From the NCBI GenBank assembly GCA_028551475.1, contig CM052356.1, forward strand, positions 29,911,884 through 29,975,883: a DNA stretch of 64,000 nucleotides. The letters run 5' to 3'. This DNA comes from Casuarina equisetifolia. Lineage: Eukaryota > Streptophyta > Magnoliopsida > Fagales > Casuarinaceae. Made by a program: the position numbers and the translations under genes. The notes beneath the pieces were generated by a model. It was not told where the DNA came from, made no database searches, and worked only from the letters and a program-made list of their open reading frames with translations. Within the stretch, counting starts at the first letter, position 1. Each line of letters starts with the position of its first letter. This document shows, piece after piece, positions 26,741-39,995 of the stretch.

Positions 26741-26925
26741 AGGATTCTTTCGAGAAGATTGGATTCTAAGAAAATAAAAGGGGACAGGGCCGATAATTTC
26801 TTGAGTACCTTGAAAGGTCTTCAGAGGAATATATGAATCCTGTGTTCTAACAAAGGAAAGCAAAAGGTGGAAACTCTGACGAAAGAACACCGAAGAGGGA
26901 TGCAGTATGGGTATAACGCCTAACC

Positions 26926-26933
26926 TATATATA
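26926..26933 (-). promoter_or_regulatory. Candidate TATA box of OSC C
   Basis: The minus strand reads ccttgcTATATATAggtt, about 550 bases upstream of the ATG. The stretch around it (about 26890-27065) is conserved, inverted, at 55702-55870. The distance implies a long leader, so it is a candidate only. Confidence 0.4.
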
Positions 26934-27065
26934 GCAAGGACTAGGACACTGTTGGTAGCGCGATCTGGCGCCATACCCTGACGAAATCTTTCTTTAACTT
27001 TCTTTTTGTAAAATGATCAATTCCACTGCTCATCGAATTTGGCGCAATCAAATTAATAAACCTTT

Positions 27066-27384
27066 TTTTTTAAAAACTTGTATGCTAAGTCTTCCAACTT
27101 TTAATTTTCCTTAATATTTTTTCATTGAGAAATTTAAAATCCAAGCTCGTATCACTCTACTTAAAAATAGTAGTTGGTCGTTGAAGAGTTGTTTCCAGAC
27201 TTTGCAAGCACAAATTCCTTGTGAAGAACGCAAGAGATTACTGAGAGGACCGGCAGCTTTTCAAGTATGGAAAGGGCTGGTATTAGTTTCTCCAAGAAGA
27301 GAATGTTTAAGTAAGCACTAAGAATATCTAATCATCGGTAAGCCTAAATAATTATTATACACACACATATATATATATATATAT
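27066..27384. other. Spacer upstream of OSC C; no gene seen
   Basis: Distal upstream DNA with an (AT)n run at about 27365-27385. No conserved block or ORF was recognised. Confidence 0.4.
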
Positions 27385-29383
27385 TAATCTAAGATATTCA
27401 CTACTTTTAATATACTTTAAAAGAAAAGATAAAAAATTTATTAACATAAAATCAAATGAGGTAATACAAGTAATATTATGTGAAAAAATTAAAATTGTTT
27501 TCCTTAAAACCAAGAAATAGCAGAACACTACAGGTGTCAACGATAACACGCAAAACAAGGCCAGAAAGTAGATCTGTAATAATGGTTTCGACAAGGCATT
27601 CAATATGAGTTGTAATTACGCAGCTGCGCTCTGTATTTTAATAATCAAGTCCAGCACAGTCGACGTTTTTCACGATTCTCGGAGAGCCGTTAGAAGGCCA
27701 TTAATTCAATCTGCACGTCAAATTGATTGTGTGTTAAAAATAGAGAATAAACTATCTTTAACTGGAGAAAAGAATAATAGAGTTTGAGAATGGTAGCCTT
27801 ACTTCGACCCTTCTCGACAATAGACACTGAATGATAATGATAAGTTCAAAAGGCTTCGAATTATTCTTTTGTTTCTTGTTGGAAACTTTTAAATAAATGG
27901 CTCCAAAAACTGGCCAACACAAAGTGTACAAGCGAACTCGGTAAGCTTCTAGAAGGAGACCCGAAGGGACAAGGGGTTGTCATCATTCAACAATTTCTTC
28001 TTATTCTGTGATTATCCAAATCTTTTGGAATCCCCGAGAAAAAGGTATGGGCATCACGCAAAAGATTGGCAACACGGCATTTGTTTCTTTCACGCATTAA
28101 TGAAGCATTAAAACAATATGTATGTCAACGTCCATTGGAGTAAGAAACCTAAGAAAAATCTTAGTTGAATCTATCTTCCAATAACCTCTTCTTCTCACAA
28201 TTAAATTTTAAGAAGAAAGTGATTTTTCAATATAATATTATAATTTGATTAATAAAATAATATTGTGACGCATGTAATGTGAAAAGTCAAAAGGGTAGGT
28301 AAAGTGTCCCGTGATCAATTTGAGCAAATATAGATGGCTACAAAGAAGAAAGATCGTATCAAGAACAATCCATATTATATGATTTCTTTCACATCTTTGG
28401 GACTCCAATAAAATATCAAAAAATTTAATTAAACGATCATGAGTATACAAATAGAGATCATAAGTTCTATCAGTGCTCGCATGCTGCAACTCAACCGTGG
28501 CTGCATATCACAGCACAACTATAAAATATTCATAATTCGAATTGTTTATCAACCTTCTATGTGTCATCAATGTGTCAGATGGAAAGAGAGGCTTTCGAAT
28601 TCTAATTATTTGGCATGAAATATTTTTATCAGGCCACAATATAATTTTTGCTAACCCACAATAAAGAAAATAAAATAAAAAATTAATTAAGTATTTCCAT
28701 ATCATTCATCAATAAAATCAAACATTTAGTAGAGTAAAAAAAAAATAGAATTGTTAAAAAAATTAGGATAAGAGATTTATATTAGAAAATAAGATTCCTC
28801 AGATAAAGTTTAAATTAAAAAAATAATTTTTGTATTAATTTTTATATTAGATTTTTGAGTCTTATTATTTAGTATTAAAATTTAAGTTAAATCTATTTTA
28901 TCTGTACAACTTTGAGCCCGATGACATTTAATATGTAAAAAAATATGTGTAAATTAAGAATCTCGCATCAAAATATAAAATTTTTGAATTAAAGTTTAAA
29001 TTAAAAAAAATTAACTCTCAAATTCATTTTTGAATTAGATTTTTGAGTCTTATTACTAAATTTATTCACAATAATTTGTCTTTGTAGGGCTTCTTAAAGT
29101 AGTTATAATGAATTGTCAGTTCAGCAAACTAACTCTGACCATGTGTTGGCAAAAGTGTCGGGCCCTAGTCGATTGATCATCATTTTCTATATTCCACCAA
29201 ATCATTCATCTTATATATATTTCTTTAATTTTTCAATTCAAAATTGGTTTAGCTTTCTTTGTTTCTTAATTAATCCTTTTCTTTCTGCTAGAGGTAAGGA
29301 TAATGGATTCTGAGAAATAGAGAATGGAGTAGGAAACAAAAAAGCTGCCGGAATCCTTAGCGGTTTTGTCTACATCTTTGCAG

Positions 29384-29908
29384 CAAATTACAATAGGTTC
29401 TCTGCAGAAGTACTCAATTGGATCTTTTGAATTGCTCAGTAAGACGGCCCCAATTCATGCTGTTTCTCTTCTTATTCGAGGCCCATTTATTGATTTCTAC
29501 CTTAATGGAAAACTTATAACTAACTACGAGATGTCCTCTGATGCCCTTGTATTTATTCTGCTTTCTCGCTCCCCAGAAGTATTCTGTAACGTGAGCCAAT
29601 ACCTCTGCATTGGGCGCTTCTCCGCTGTTTCCTTCCAGGTTTTAGGTTACATGAAAACAGTGTGTGTCCTCACGCTGGGGTGGCTACTCTTTGACTCCGA
29701 GCTTACATTGAAGAACGCCATGGGGGTGATTATTGCAGTCCTTGGCATGGTAATCTATTGTTAGGCTGTAAACGTTGAAAAGCAGTCAAATAACAAGCCG
29801 ATTGTCAATATGAAAAACAGCCTGACAGAAGAGGAAATAAGACTTTTGAAGGAGAGGGTGGAAAAGATTCCAGAGATGGATGTTGAAGTTAGTGAGTCAA
29901 AAGGATAG
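29384..29908 (+). pseudogene. Nucleotide-sugar transporter (URGT-like) last-exon pseudogene, copy 1
   Basis: After a good acceptor (ctttgcag) the frame reads QITIGSLQKYSIGSFELLSK, then NVSQYLCIGRFSAVSFQVLG and MKTVCVLTLGWLLFDSE. These are hallmark C-terminal segments of plant UDP-rhamnose/UDP-galactose transporters (Golgi, drug/metabolite transporter superfamily). An in-frame TAG at 29762-29764 replaces the Trp expected in YSWAV, so the tail to the TAG at 29906 is cut off. Upstream exons were not found. It is a gene fragment unrelated to the triterpene genes. Confidence 0.85.
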
Positions 29909-31881
29909 GTTTGGCCATTTTTGGCCGACAAAGTTGGGTTTTCGGGAGGCGGGTGGTCGTCGGGGATGTGACCAGGAATTACAGTTATTATTTATTTATT
30001 TTGTTTCCACCCATTTCAGTTCATTTATTTGTTTGTTCGTTTAGCAGTAGGACTTGGGAGTTCGTCTGCTGAAAATCACACACATCTTAGAAACTGCGTT
30101 ATATGCCTTTATTTAATTCTTATTATCTCCTAAATTATTTCTTTTATTACTTGTATGTGCTAAGTTCAGGGGATAATAATCATCGTATGGCAAATGTACC
30201 ATTTATGTGTTAATTGAAAGCTACTGAATTATATATTTATTCAATATTATGTTTTTCTTCCCTTTAAAAAAAAAGAAAAAAGAAAAAGAAAAAACTGCCG
30301 CTGTCGCCACTACAACTTCAGAATTCCTAAAACCAGACCGCCGCCGGCGCCTCTGGCCGGAAACATCTGCCACTAGAGCCTTCGCCGTCGGCAGTCGGTG
30401 GAGGCTCGGGGTGCTTCCCAATTTCCGTTGGCCCAAACCCGCTCCCATCGCCCCCTCCTCTCTCTCTCTTCCTCATCCCTAACCTGAAAACCTCTACCGC
30501 CAACCCCTTCCATCTCCTTTACCCCTTCTTCTCCCCTTCTTCTCCTCCTTTTTTTTCTTTCCCCACAACTTTCTTCCCTCTTCCTTTTCTCCTCTCTCTT
30601 CTCTTTTCCCGATTTCTTTTTCCAAGTTCCAGACTCCTTTTCCCCACACCTCCCTGACCCCACTCACCTCCTTTCCTTTTCCCTTTCTTCCCTTTCTTCC
30701 CTTTCTACCCTTTTCCGAATTTTTTTATCCCAAGCCTCTCGTGTCCCACTCTCCATACTAGTCTCTCTCTCTCTCTCTCTCTCTCCCACACACACACGTA
30801 CTAACGTAACTTAACCAATCCTGTCGCCTTATATATGGGAGACGGTAAATGAAGGTTTCATTACTCTCACCTTCAAACATCAGTTAGACTCTTTAAAGGT
30901 CTTAGCATATGATCGAAGTTGTGAGTTGAATTTGTCCAAAATCTGTATCTACTCAAAGATGAGCCCTAAGCTCCCTTGGCTCAACTTTAATGTTGGGTGC
31001 TAGAAGCGAAAAATTGCAAACCACATCTTCAAAATCCAAGATGAAAATTAGAATGGCTATGCCCTAATTGTGCAATGAAGGGACTATATTGAAATCATTG
31101 AATGTCTTGAAATCAAGTACCTTTGATACCTCTTCTTATTTGAATAATTTGTATAAAATAATTTTTGATGAAATTGCTTCCCAAGTGGCCATAAATGGTA
31201 AAGTAGACAAAGTAGATAAAAATCAATAGCAAAATGTGATACCCATTGTGAACTACTCAAAATTTGTAGCATCTACTGGTAATGTTGGAACACCTTAGAA
31301 ATTGGTGGCAATGGGGATAATAAATCAAACTACTAAATTAGATTACCTACTCCCTACTGAAAAGGGGAAGAAAATTATTGTTAAATCCCCTCCATAAGCA
31401 ATTGAGGCAAGTAAAAGTCATTTTGCTAATTGTCCTATTAGTTATTTTATGAATGCTAGTACTTCATATTATGCAATGAAAGAAATTGTAGAAAAGTTGT
31501 GAGCTAAGGATAATTTACTAGATGTTATTGCTACTAAGGATGACTTCTTTTTCTTTTGGTTTTCTAATATACAAAAGCTAGAAGAAGTAATGAAAATTGG
31601 AGTATAGGACATAGCTGGTAAACATTTATTTCTTCGAAAATGGCACCCACTTCTCATATTGGAGAAACCAAAATATCTACTATTCTCATTTAGGTTAAAT
31701 TGTTTAATTCCCCTTATGATTCATGGAATAAGATTGGTATAAGTCATGTTAGTAGTGTGCTAGGTAAACCTCTATATATGGACAAAACAACTGAGCAAAA
31801 GCTTCAGTTATCATATGTTAAAGTTTATATTTTGATGAATATTATAGCTAGTTCCTTTAAAATTTTGATGTTGATATGGGT

Positions 31882-32841
31882 AATGTTTGATGAATTTTAA
31901 ATGCATGAACATGTTAAACAAGTAATATAATGATAAGCAATATATTTTCCTACAGATATAGGTGAATACTAGATTAATTAAGTATTAATAATGAATTAAT
32001 CCTAAAATTTATCTAACAAATCAAAAGATAGTTGATAATGAATTAAAATTCAAAATTTTCAAAACAAAATTTTAAGACTAATTGAAATTGAATCTAAGTA
32101 AAAAAAATCAATATGAGAAATATGTTAGAATATCCGATTTCACCATAACTATTATATATGAATTTTCATAATTTATGCTTGCAAGAACGATAATACTTAC
32201 TTTTTAATTTATTTACTATCTTATGTTTAGGTATAGTAAACCTATTTAGTTTATTAATGCACTATATCTTTATATATGAATTGAAACAAACTAAATACAT
32301 TAAGATTTATGAACATTCATGGTTTACAATAAATCTTTCGATTATCTTATCACTACACAAACAATATGATATATGTCTATCTATATTTAATTCATGATTA
32401 TATGTTATAAGAAATAATTACATATTATTACCTCTTAGTCTAAAATATATACATCAAATCATTTGAGTGGTGGCCAATCACTTAAAAGTATTAAATATAA
32501 TAATATGTAACTCATAAAATAAATAAAATATCTTGCAAAGTATAGAAACTTATAAAATTCACATCATTATAATTAGGCTACATTTTCATTTTAACAAAAA
32601 GAGTTTAGAACATAATAAAATAATAATAATAAAAAAATAGAAATTAAGTAAAAAATATTAAATAAAAAATAAGAAAATTGTCTCTACACTATTTTCTCTT
32701 CAAGAATTCTTTGCAGAACTCCTACAAATCAAACCAAATTTAGAAATTGTAGAAAGTAAAGGAAAGCTATTGCGCCTTTCTTTTATCTTCTTTTTCTTTT
32801 CTTTTTCTCTCCCTTTTCTGGTCTTGGTTCCAGCGGCACCT

Positions 32842-32913
<72 letters not shown>

Positions 32914-33277
32914 TGGTGCCTCCCTCTTACGTAATTCACTTTTCACCATTTTTATCTGCCCTTAGGTGGCATGCCTTAGATTCCCCTTTCACAATTCACA
33001 CCCCTTTCCTTTCTCTTTTGACTTTTTTTATCCTTTGTCTTCTTTATTCTACTTTACACGTTGCCTTGCTTGTATTCTCTTTTCTTTTTCTTTTATTCCT
33101 CATGTGCCTTGCTTGTAGCTTTCTTTTCCTTTGTTTATCATGCTCTTTTAGAGTTTGTTGCATAAATAACATAAATTTAAATAAATATATGAAAACTTAA
33201 ATATTATCTTGCAAAACTTATATTATTTATATATTAAAATAATAAAAAATAACTCTTTAAAAATAAAATTATTAGGT
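31882..33277. mobile_element. 1.4-kb insertion in LINE ORF1, solo-LTR-like
   Basis: In the duplicate at about 60160 the host reads gatatgggtaataatgaag without a break. Here the same bases are split by about 1.4 kb with ggtaa (or ggtaat) on both sides, i.e. a 5-6 base target duplication. The insert begins TGTTTGATG but ends TTATTA rather than CA, and has no coding capacity. A solo LTR is the best guess; another short-duplication element is possible. Confidence 0.5.
32845..32910. repeat. (TC)33 microsatellite
   Basis: Uninterrupted TC dinucleotides over 66 bases inside the 1.4-kb insertion. The RE/ER-rich ORFs on the opposite strand are artefacts of this repeat. Confidence 0.97.
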
Positions 33278-34190
33278 AATAATGAAGTGTTTGAGGTTAT
33301 TGTAGAATATGGTTGGATTCCTCTTAAATGTAAGAAATATAATTGTTTTGGTTATAAGGATTGTATTATTAAGAAAAATATATGAATTTCTAAGAAGAAT
33401 ATTGCCTTTTCTCAAGTTCCAATTACTCATGTCAATAAAAAAGAAGAAGATCAAGTCCTGCTTATAGTTGTAATGACTCATGTTAATTCTTATGTAGTTA
33501 AGAAAAATGATGTTTGTTGGGCTATTGAGACAAGTACTGTTAAGCCTAATGTTACTTCTTTAGGAAATAAACCTAATACAAATGTAGAATTTATATCTAT
33601 TACTAGTAAGAGAAGAACTCCTAGAAAGAATAAAGACAATGATCATGTAATCATTTCAAAAAATAGGTTTACTTAGCTTGCTTATGACATCCAACTCACC
33701 TATAATAAGCTTCTAGATCTTCTTGATAACTTTGATGTAATGGAAAAATGGGGAAAACCCTCCATATCAATGAATGTCTTATCTTGGAATGTGAGAGACC
33801 TTAATAAAACCCCCAAACAAAGAGAAGTTGTTAAACATGTATTATCTCAAGCTCCATATGTCTTTATTTTGATAGATCATAAAGAAAAGGAAGAAAATAC
33901 AAATTTTGTCATCAATAGTTTGTTTATTGGTTGAAATTACTCTCATAATTACTTGGACTCCGTAATTGGAAGGATATGGATTTTATGAAAATTGTCAAAG
34001 TTACAACTTACAATTCAAGGCACTTCATCCCAAGCTATTCACTATTGTGTTGATAAGTCAAGTTTGCCATTGTTTTTTTTTTTTTTTGTCTACTATCTAT
34101 GCAAGCAACTTGAAATCTAAACATAGGAAGTTATAGGCAAATGTTGGGCTTTTCTCATCCCAAAATGTTGGAAATGTTCCCTTGCTACTT

Positions 34191-35350
34191 TTCTTTTTTT
34201 TTCAAATTTTACCGGGAGATCCTAACGCTTGATGGCCTGATCGGTTTCCCTTGATAGCGCGATTTCAGACTTGACTATGGCCAAGTGTTCAGGAGGGAGA
34301 GGCAACTTTTGGTCGCTGACTTGTTATGAACATGAGGCAATTTGTAGCTCTGGTTAAGACATAGTTTGTCGTCGGAAATGACGAAATTTTCGAATCGTTG
34401 TTTGAACGGAGTGCAGGTTTGCGACTGGATTCTTCCAAAAACGGAATGCTGGATGATGATTAAATGAGGCTGAGTGAAAGGGAGTAGGAGATGGAACGCC
34501 GACAGTAGGAGGGTCAGAGTCTTCACTTAGGGCTGACGTGGCCCTAAGTTAAAAGCCGTCTGCCACGTGGGCACCATACTAACGTGGCACTGACGTGGAA
34601 AAATTTTCCTTTATATAGAATTCACCTAGTATTTTATTGAATACTACAGGCATTTTCGTATAATCATGTATGTGTTTCACTTTGCTATCAATTTATTTGA
34701 TAAACATTTTGATAGCTTGTTGGTATTTAGCGATTACTTTGTTTAGCTCTTCAAGTTGGTAATATATATGAGATATTGTACTTGAATTTTAATCTTCTTT
34801 AATAACTCCTAAGGTTGATGTTTAGTTGATAATAAATGCTTAAATCTAAACATTATAGCAAAACATTGTGTTCAAGTGATTGAACTTGTGGAACCCTCAT
34901 TGCTAACATTCGGAGATTTAACATGCGATAGTCTTAGTAACAATGTTGGAGATTTAGTCATTTGATATCCAAAATGATAATGTTGTAGGTTTTTTATTCC
35001 AAGTTGATTGCAAAGATAACATATACAACATATAAAATTGTGGAAAAGATAAAACTTGGAATAACCACGAGTATTTTATTTTATACTACATATTTTATCA
35101 ATATAAATACTCTTTTATTTTTCATGTTTTAATTTAGAAGGCATTCTAGAGAGACCTATAGATACTAAAGGGAAGGGAAAGATCTAAAATTAAATTACAT
35201 ATCACATAATTTACATCTTTCTTATAGTAAAGAACTTTTCACATTTATTTGATATGTATTCCTAACATTAAGTTTATTTTGTTTTGTATATTACAAACCC
35301 TTATCTTCTTTTAGGTTTAACTCGCACTTTTGGAGTTTAGTACACACCTT
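34191..35350. repeat. OSC-cluster spacer repeat, copy 3 (downstream of OSC D)
   Basis: Homologous to 19470-20600 throughout and to 8190-9040 from about 34510. It carries the best-preserved group of ACGTG cores (34536, 34565, 34582, 34593). No gene seen. Confidence 0.8.
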
Positions 35351-37494
35351 TTGCTTATGCATTCAAGAACTGTTGAAGTAGAACTTGAGTTCGATATTTT
35401 CCAAGAGCCTATATAGAAAAAAAGCTTTTGTAAGCTAAATAGTTTATGGTTCAGTTTCGGAAATATACTCCAAGAATTTTCTATTCAATAGTCATCAAGT
35501 TTCAAACTTTGATTAAATTATACCTTGGAGAAATTTAAATTGATTAATTGTATTTTGAAGAGACATGCATTAGCTACTGAGGGAAGTTACCATCTTCCAT
35601 TTGTGAATTGATCAACACTCTTACACTCTTATGAATTGGTGTAAGATCTATGTTAGCCTAAAGTTGAAGAAACATTGAATTAGTATATGGATATACTTAT
35701 ACTTCTCAAATAGTTAATGAACTTGACTTTAATTGTTCAAATCCTCAATTTCATGTCATATGCATGTAGATTTTTTTTTTTTGGTAATATTTCCTCTTTC
35801 TATAATACATAAAATTCTTTGACCTTATTAAGAGGCAAAGTTGTGTTATAATGCTGTGTAAGTACTTATAATATAAACCCCCCCTCCCCCCCCCCCCCAA
35901 AAAAAAAAAAAAAGGATTAACCTACCCAGCATCAATGAGAGATAATAGTGCCCACGCGGTTTGGACCAAATTTGCGCGGTTGCCTTCTATATTCGTCCAC
36001 ACCTATTCCACCAAGAAACTTATTTGAGATTTTTCCTTCAACTCGCCCTACTACTTTTGTCAGTGTGGTTGGGCAGTACACATTATAATTGAAATGAAAT
36101 GTCCATACCTTATTTTGACTTGATAGGTAACTTTCTCCCCACCCACCATTAGGTAGCTACTTTGATAGTAAAAATTGACAAGCTTTGTGTAATGCAGGAC
36201 AATTAATGTAGTTTCTTCTACAGGCCTCCAGTGCCCTCATGGCAAACCTTGTTCATAGGTGTAGCAAATCCCCCAGTTGCCATACCTAAACATCAGGCAG
36301 AAAATAAATAAATAAATAAATAAATAATTTTGATTGTAATTATGCCCATAGAAAGCTACGTTTGGTTTGTTTGTCAAAAATACATTTATGAGAAAAATAT
36401 AAAGCCATGTGCAGAGCAGTTTTGTGGAAAAAGACATCTTACCATGATCCATCAGGTTCTTGCATGTTTTCAATGAATTGAGTTCCCTTGGAAATTATGT
36501 TGTCAATGTTTGTTCTTTGGTACTTGGGGTGGAACTTCCTAAAAAGTACCAAAGCTTTAACAACAGATGAAGTGCACTCCACGTGCCTATAAGGTGACAG
36601 AGTCTTTGCATTAGGAAATAGAAAAGATTGGTAGCCCTACTTGCTGCGAAGAAGTTATCTTACTTTAGCTCAACAATTGCATCTTCGAAGGACTCCATGG
36701 GGTTGAGCTTCTATGAAAATAGTATGAAATAATTGTTTATGTTTGCTGGTGAAAATGACAATCTGTTGTTAGACTCATGATCAAGCTCACAAAGGTAAGA
36801 GTTGCTGAGAGTTACCTTCATCCAACGAGGAGCTGTTATAGGCTCCCATGTTGTGAAACCACCGTTGCTACTCTTTAATGGCAATTGAAAGAACGTCAAC
36901 TATTAATATGAAGCATTGGGTGATGCTTAATGTAAAATAATTTCAGAGGTGAAGAGGATATCAATTAGAATTGCCTGGAAAGGTCTAGTACACATACTCT
37001 ATTGGACCCTTGAAAACGAAACCAAGTTACTTAACTAGAAAATAGAATTAATAGAATTTGCAGTGTTGAATTCTTACTTGTAGAGAAAGAATGACATTCA
37101 TAGCATCATAAAATCTCTCTGTCTCCATTTTTTCCCCAACAAGGTTTGGAGACATTTGTGAGAACAAGATTGTAGCCTACAAATGAGAAGGTTTTGCCAA
37201 ATTTCAAATTCTCCTTTGAACAAACCTTGAAATATGTAATTTTGATTGCATATTTTGATAGAGGTTAAGGCATTACTTTCAGCCCTTTAGCAGTGCAGTT
37301 AGAGACTTGCCACCCATGGTCCTGTATTGAGAATGTTCATGCTCCTTTACTTATGTGACTATATATAGATTTAAAATCTCCAAAAGGGTTTTCTTGAACC
37401 TAGAATTCAACACCATTGAATTAAAGCATTATCTTTTTGGTAAAAGGTTAAATATTATATATCATAAAAAAATACAAATTGTCTAGTTACTATA

Positions 37495-37615
37495 TCATCA
37501 TTAAGGCTCAAAAATTACATTTGACAAATTTTAAAATTTTTGTAAAAATTTATTACAATTTATAGGCTTTTCTTCCATAGTTAATAAAATCTTATTTCTT
37601 ATGTCCTTTTTAATT
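37495..37615. repeat. AT-rich interspersed repeat in intron 9 of OSC D
   Basis: The same insertion as in intron 9 of OSC B (14269-14385); absent from OSC C. Confidence 0.6.
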
Positions 37616-39019
37616 TTAATAATAATAATCAAGCTATTTAGAATTTTACTATTCTAACCTGCGAAGCTTTAACAAATTCATGTGCTTTACAAAGTGTTGG
37701 GCCATACTCTTCAGCTAGATTGCAAGTGAGAATTGCTTGAACTTCCAAACCCATATCCCACATGTAACTTTTGACATTCTATACAAAACAAATCAAGCAT
37801 TGTTTAACACATTTTGAAAAGAAAGGATTCATTGTAAATGAATTCCAAGTTTTCAATAAAAGCTTTTTACGGGAAATGCTTATAGTATATGGGAGTGCAC
37901 TAACATGCACATATATTATGGAATATAGTAGTTTTAGTTTGCTCTTGTTCCACAAAAGACTAATAACTGGAAAAGGCAAGGTGCATTGGTATAACCTGTA
38001 CTTTTAAGCCATCTTCAACAACCCAATAATAGTTTGGAATCTTGGATAGATGCAATTTGTATGCCTCTCCATTTGGATCTTCAACCCAATAAGCAATCAA
38101 ACATAAAACCTGTAATGCAACTAGCTCTTTAGATTGTTTTCATGAGTAATAAATCACATATGACTATTTCTTTTCAATCTTAGTGACAATAACATTATGC
38201 TATTATCAACCTTTTCTACACATCCAATGCAAAGGTATCTGGAGTTCTTATCCTCATAATGCACATGACCAATTGCAACTTTTAGTGCCTTCTCTTGTAA
38301 CATTGTTAAGGGCCAACGCGTAAGTAGGTTCTCTCCAACGTGGTAAAGAAATCCCCATAACATATCTTGTATAAAGGGATGTGGATAGTATAAATCCTCC
38401 TGAAATAGCAACTTGGGTGAGCTTTATCTACCCATTAATTTCACCAAGAATCTTAATAATTATTTGTGCTAATAAGAAGATGATGGTGATATTGATACTA
38501 TGTTGGATAAACATAGTTTGTGAACACCTGAAGATAGTTGATGATAAGGATTTGACATTTAGTTTTCTAATAAAATTTCACATAAAAGGATAAAGATTTA
38601 TCTAACCTTTGCAACTCTGTTCCGGCTTTTGTTCTAGTTAATTTGATAGTAAGGCTCATTATATAACTCTTATCTTAGCAATTGAATGAGTCCAGTGATT
38701 TAACCAACAAATCTCTTCCCATACAAGTAAGACATTGGCATGTAAACCAAGCGATAGTAACATAACATTTTACCTACATTTAATATAATGAATTCTTTAG
38801 GTATCATGCATTGTGCTTTCCACAAAAGCCTACTAACTTAAGTGCAAGTGTTGTTTCTAGAAAAACAAAGATGAATGGAAGACTTGGATGGATGAGAAAG
38901 ATTTTTGGAAGAAGCCATAACTCTGGGGGCATTGGATTACAACCTAACCATTCATAGACACCTAGTACTTGGACATGAGATGTCATATTTTTAAGTTTCC
39001 ACTTAACAGATAAAGCAAT

Positions 39020-39995
39020 TAGGATGGATGATCTTAGAAAAATGATAAGGAAGAAATGTATTAGAAGTGACATGAAATGACTACTACCTTGAAGTTAGAA
39101 AAGTATCTCATAGGTCAAGAATGAGCTTTTATAACTAATCATTAGTTCATATTACAATAACACCAAAAGCTACTTGAAGTTTAAAAAGAGGGAAAAAAAT
39201 TTTGAGTGGGCAAAATTAGAAAAATGATGAGGAAGAAATGTATTAGAAGTAAGATGAAATGACTACTACCTTGAAGTTAGAAAAGTATCTCAGAGGTCAG
39301 GAATGAGCTTTTACAACTAATCATTAGTTCATATTACAATAACACCAAAAGCTACTTGAAGTTCAAAAAGAGGGAAAAAAGATTTTAAGTGGGCAAAATT
39401 AGTATAGAAATGAGAGATAACTAAACACAACTTTATCTGTTGAATCATTATGAGAGATAGACTAGTCAAAGCAAATTGAATAGTTGTATGGAAAAATTAA
39501 GTAGATTAGTAATACAATTTATGTTAAGAATAACAAGAATGAAAGGAATATTTATTCTTTGATTGCAAGTTAACTAAATGCATATGGAGAGCAATGTTAA
39601 CTGTTAATGGATTGTCTTAATGAATTGAAAAATGGAGAAAAAAAATAAGTTAAATGATGAAAACTTTTAAAAAAATGAAACTTGTATAGCAATTAAGCTA
39701 AATATATTCTTTAAAGTTACAATTTATTACATTTGGAATGAAATGAATAGAAGAATATTCAATGGTTAAAACTTAAAGAGTACAAAAATTGTTGTCAAAA
39801 TCAACAAGGATGTGAGGGATCTCATCAATTAGGGGCCTAGGACTTATAAATTATAATAAGTATTTGCAAGGGTTTTGAAATTTTACTAATACCATTTTTA
39901 ACCTTAAGTTATAGATGATTGATTAAACTATTTTTGTGCTACAAGCTTTGTAATATATATAAGTACATGACATTTGACCCAAAAAAAAAATAGCG
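39020..39995 (+). mobile_element. LINE 3' fragment in intron 4 of OSC D, with an internal tandem duplication
   Basis: Matches the intron 4 insertion of OSC B, including the FDCKLTKCIWRAM stretch (about 39560). A unit of about 182 bases is repeated twice, 39034-39215 and 39216-39398, where B has one copy. The A run lies at about 39980-39990. The 5' part present in B is deleted here. Confidence 0.75.

Larger units (their letters stand above)
27385..34190 (+). repeat. Segmental duplication copy 1 (transporter pseudogene + LINE 5' half)
   Basis: Matches 56480-61080 in the same orientation, through the transporter exon, its 3' flank and the LINE. Differences include a missing block (27860-28320 here, absent near 56935), a block of about 290 bases (about 31375-31665) absent from the other copy, and a 1.4-kb insertion here at 31882. 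The right border lies inside the LINE endonuclease, where the sequence switches to the OSC D spacer. Confidence 0.85.
30265..34190 (+). mobile_element. LINE 5' half (5' UTR, ORF1, start of endonuclease), truncated
   Basis: A pyrimidine- and GC-rich leader (30290-30800) is followed by degenerate ORF1 with LGKPLYMDKTTEQ (about 31765) and a post-insertion part ending WIPLKCKKYNCFGYKDC (about 33310-33365), typical of plant L1 ORF1 (DUF4283 plus a CCHC knuckle). The endonuclease starts MNVLSWNVRDLNKTPKQRE at about 33770. It ends abruptly near 34190 without reverse transcriptase or tail. The 5' limit is approximate. Confidence 0.75.

Noticed and set aside
30249-30663. ORFs on both strands rich in K/E/R or S/P
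   Set aside because: They come from low-complexity pyrimidine-rich DNA in a LINE leader; the same applies to 58850-59302.
32700-32949. ORFs with long Arg-Glu repeats
   Set aside because: Translation of a TC microsatellite; no conserved protein.
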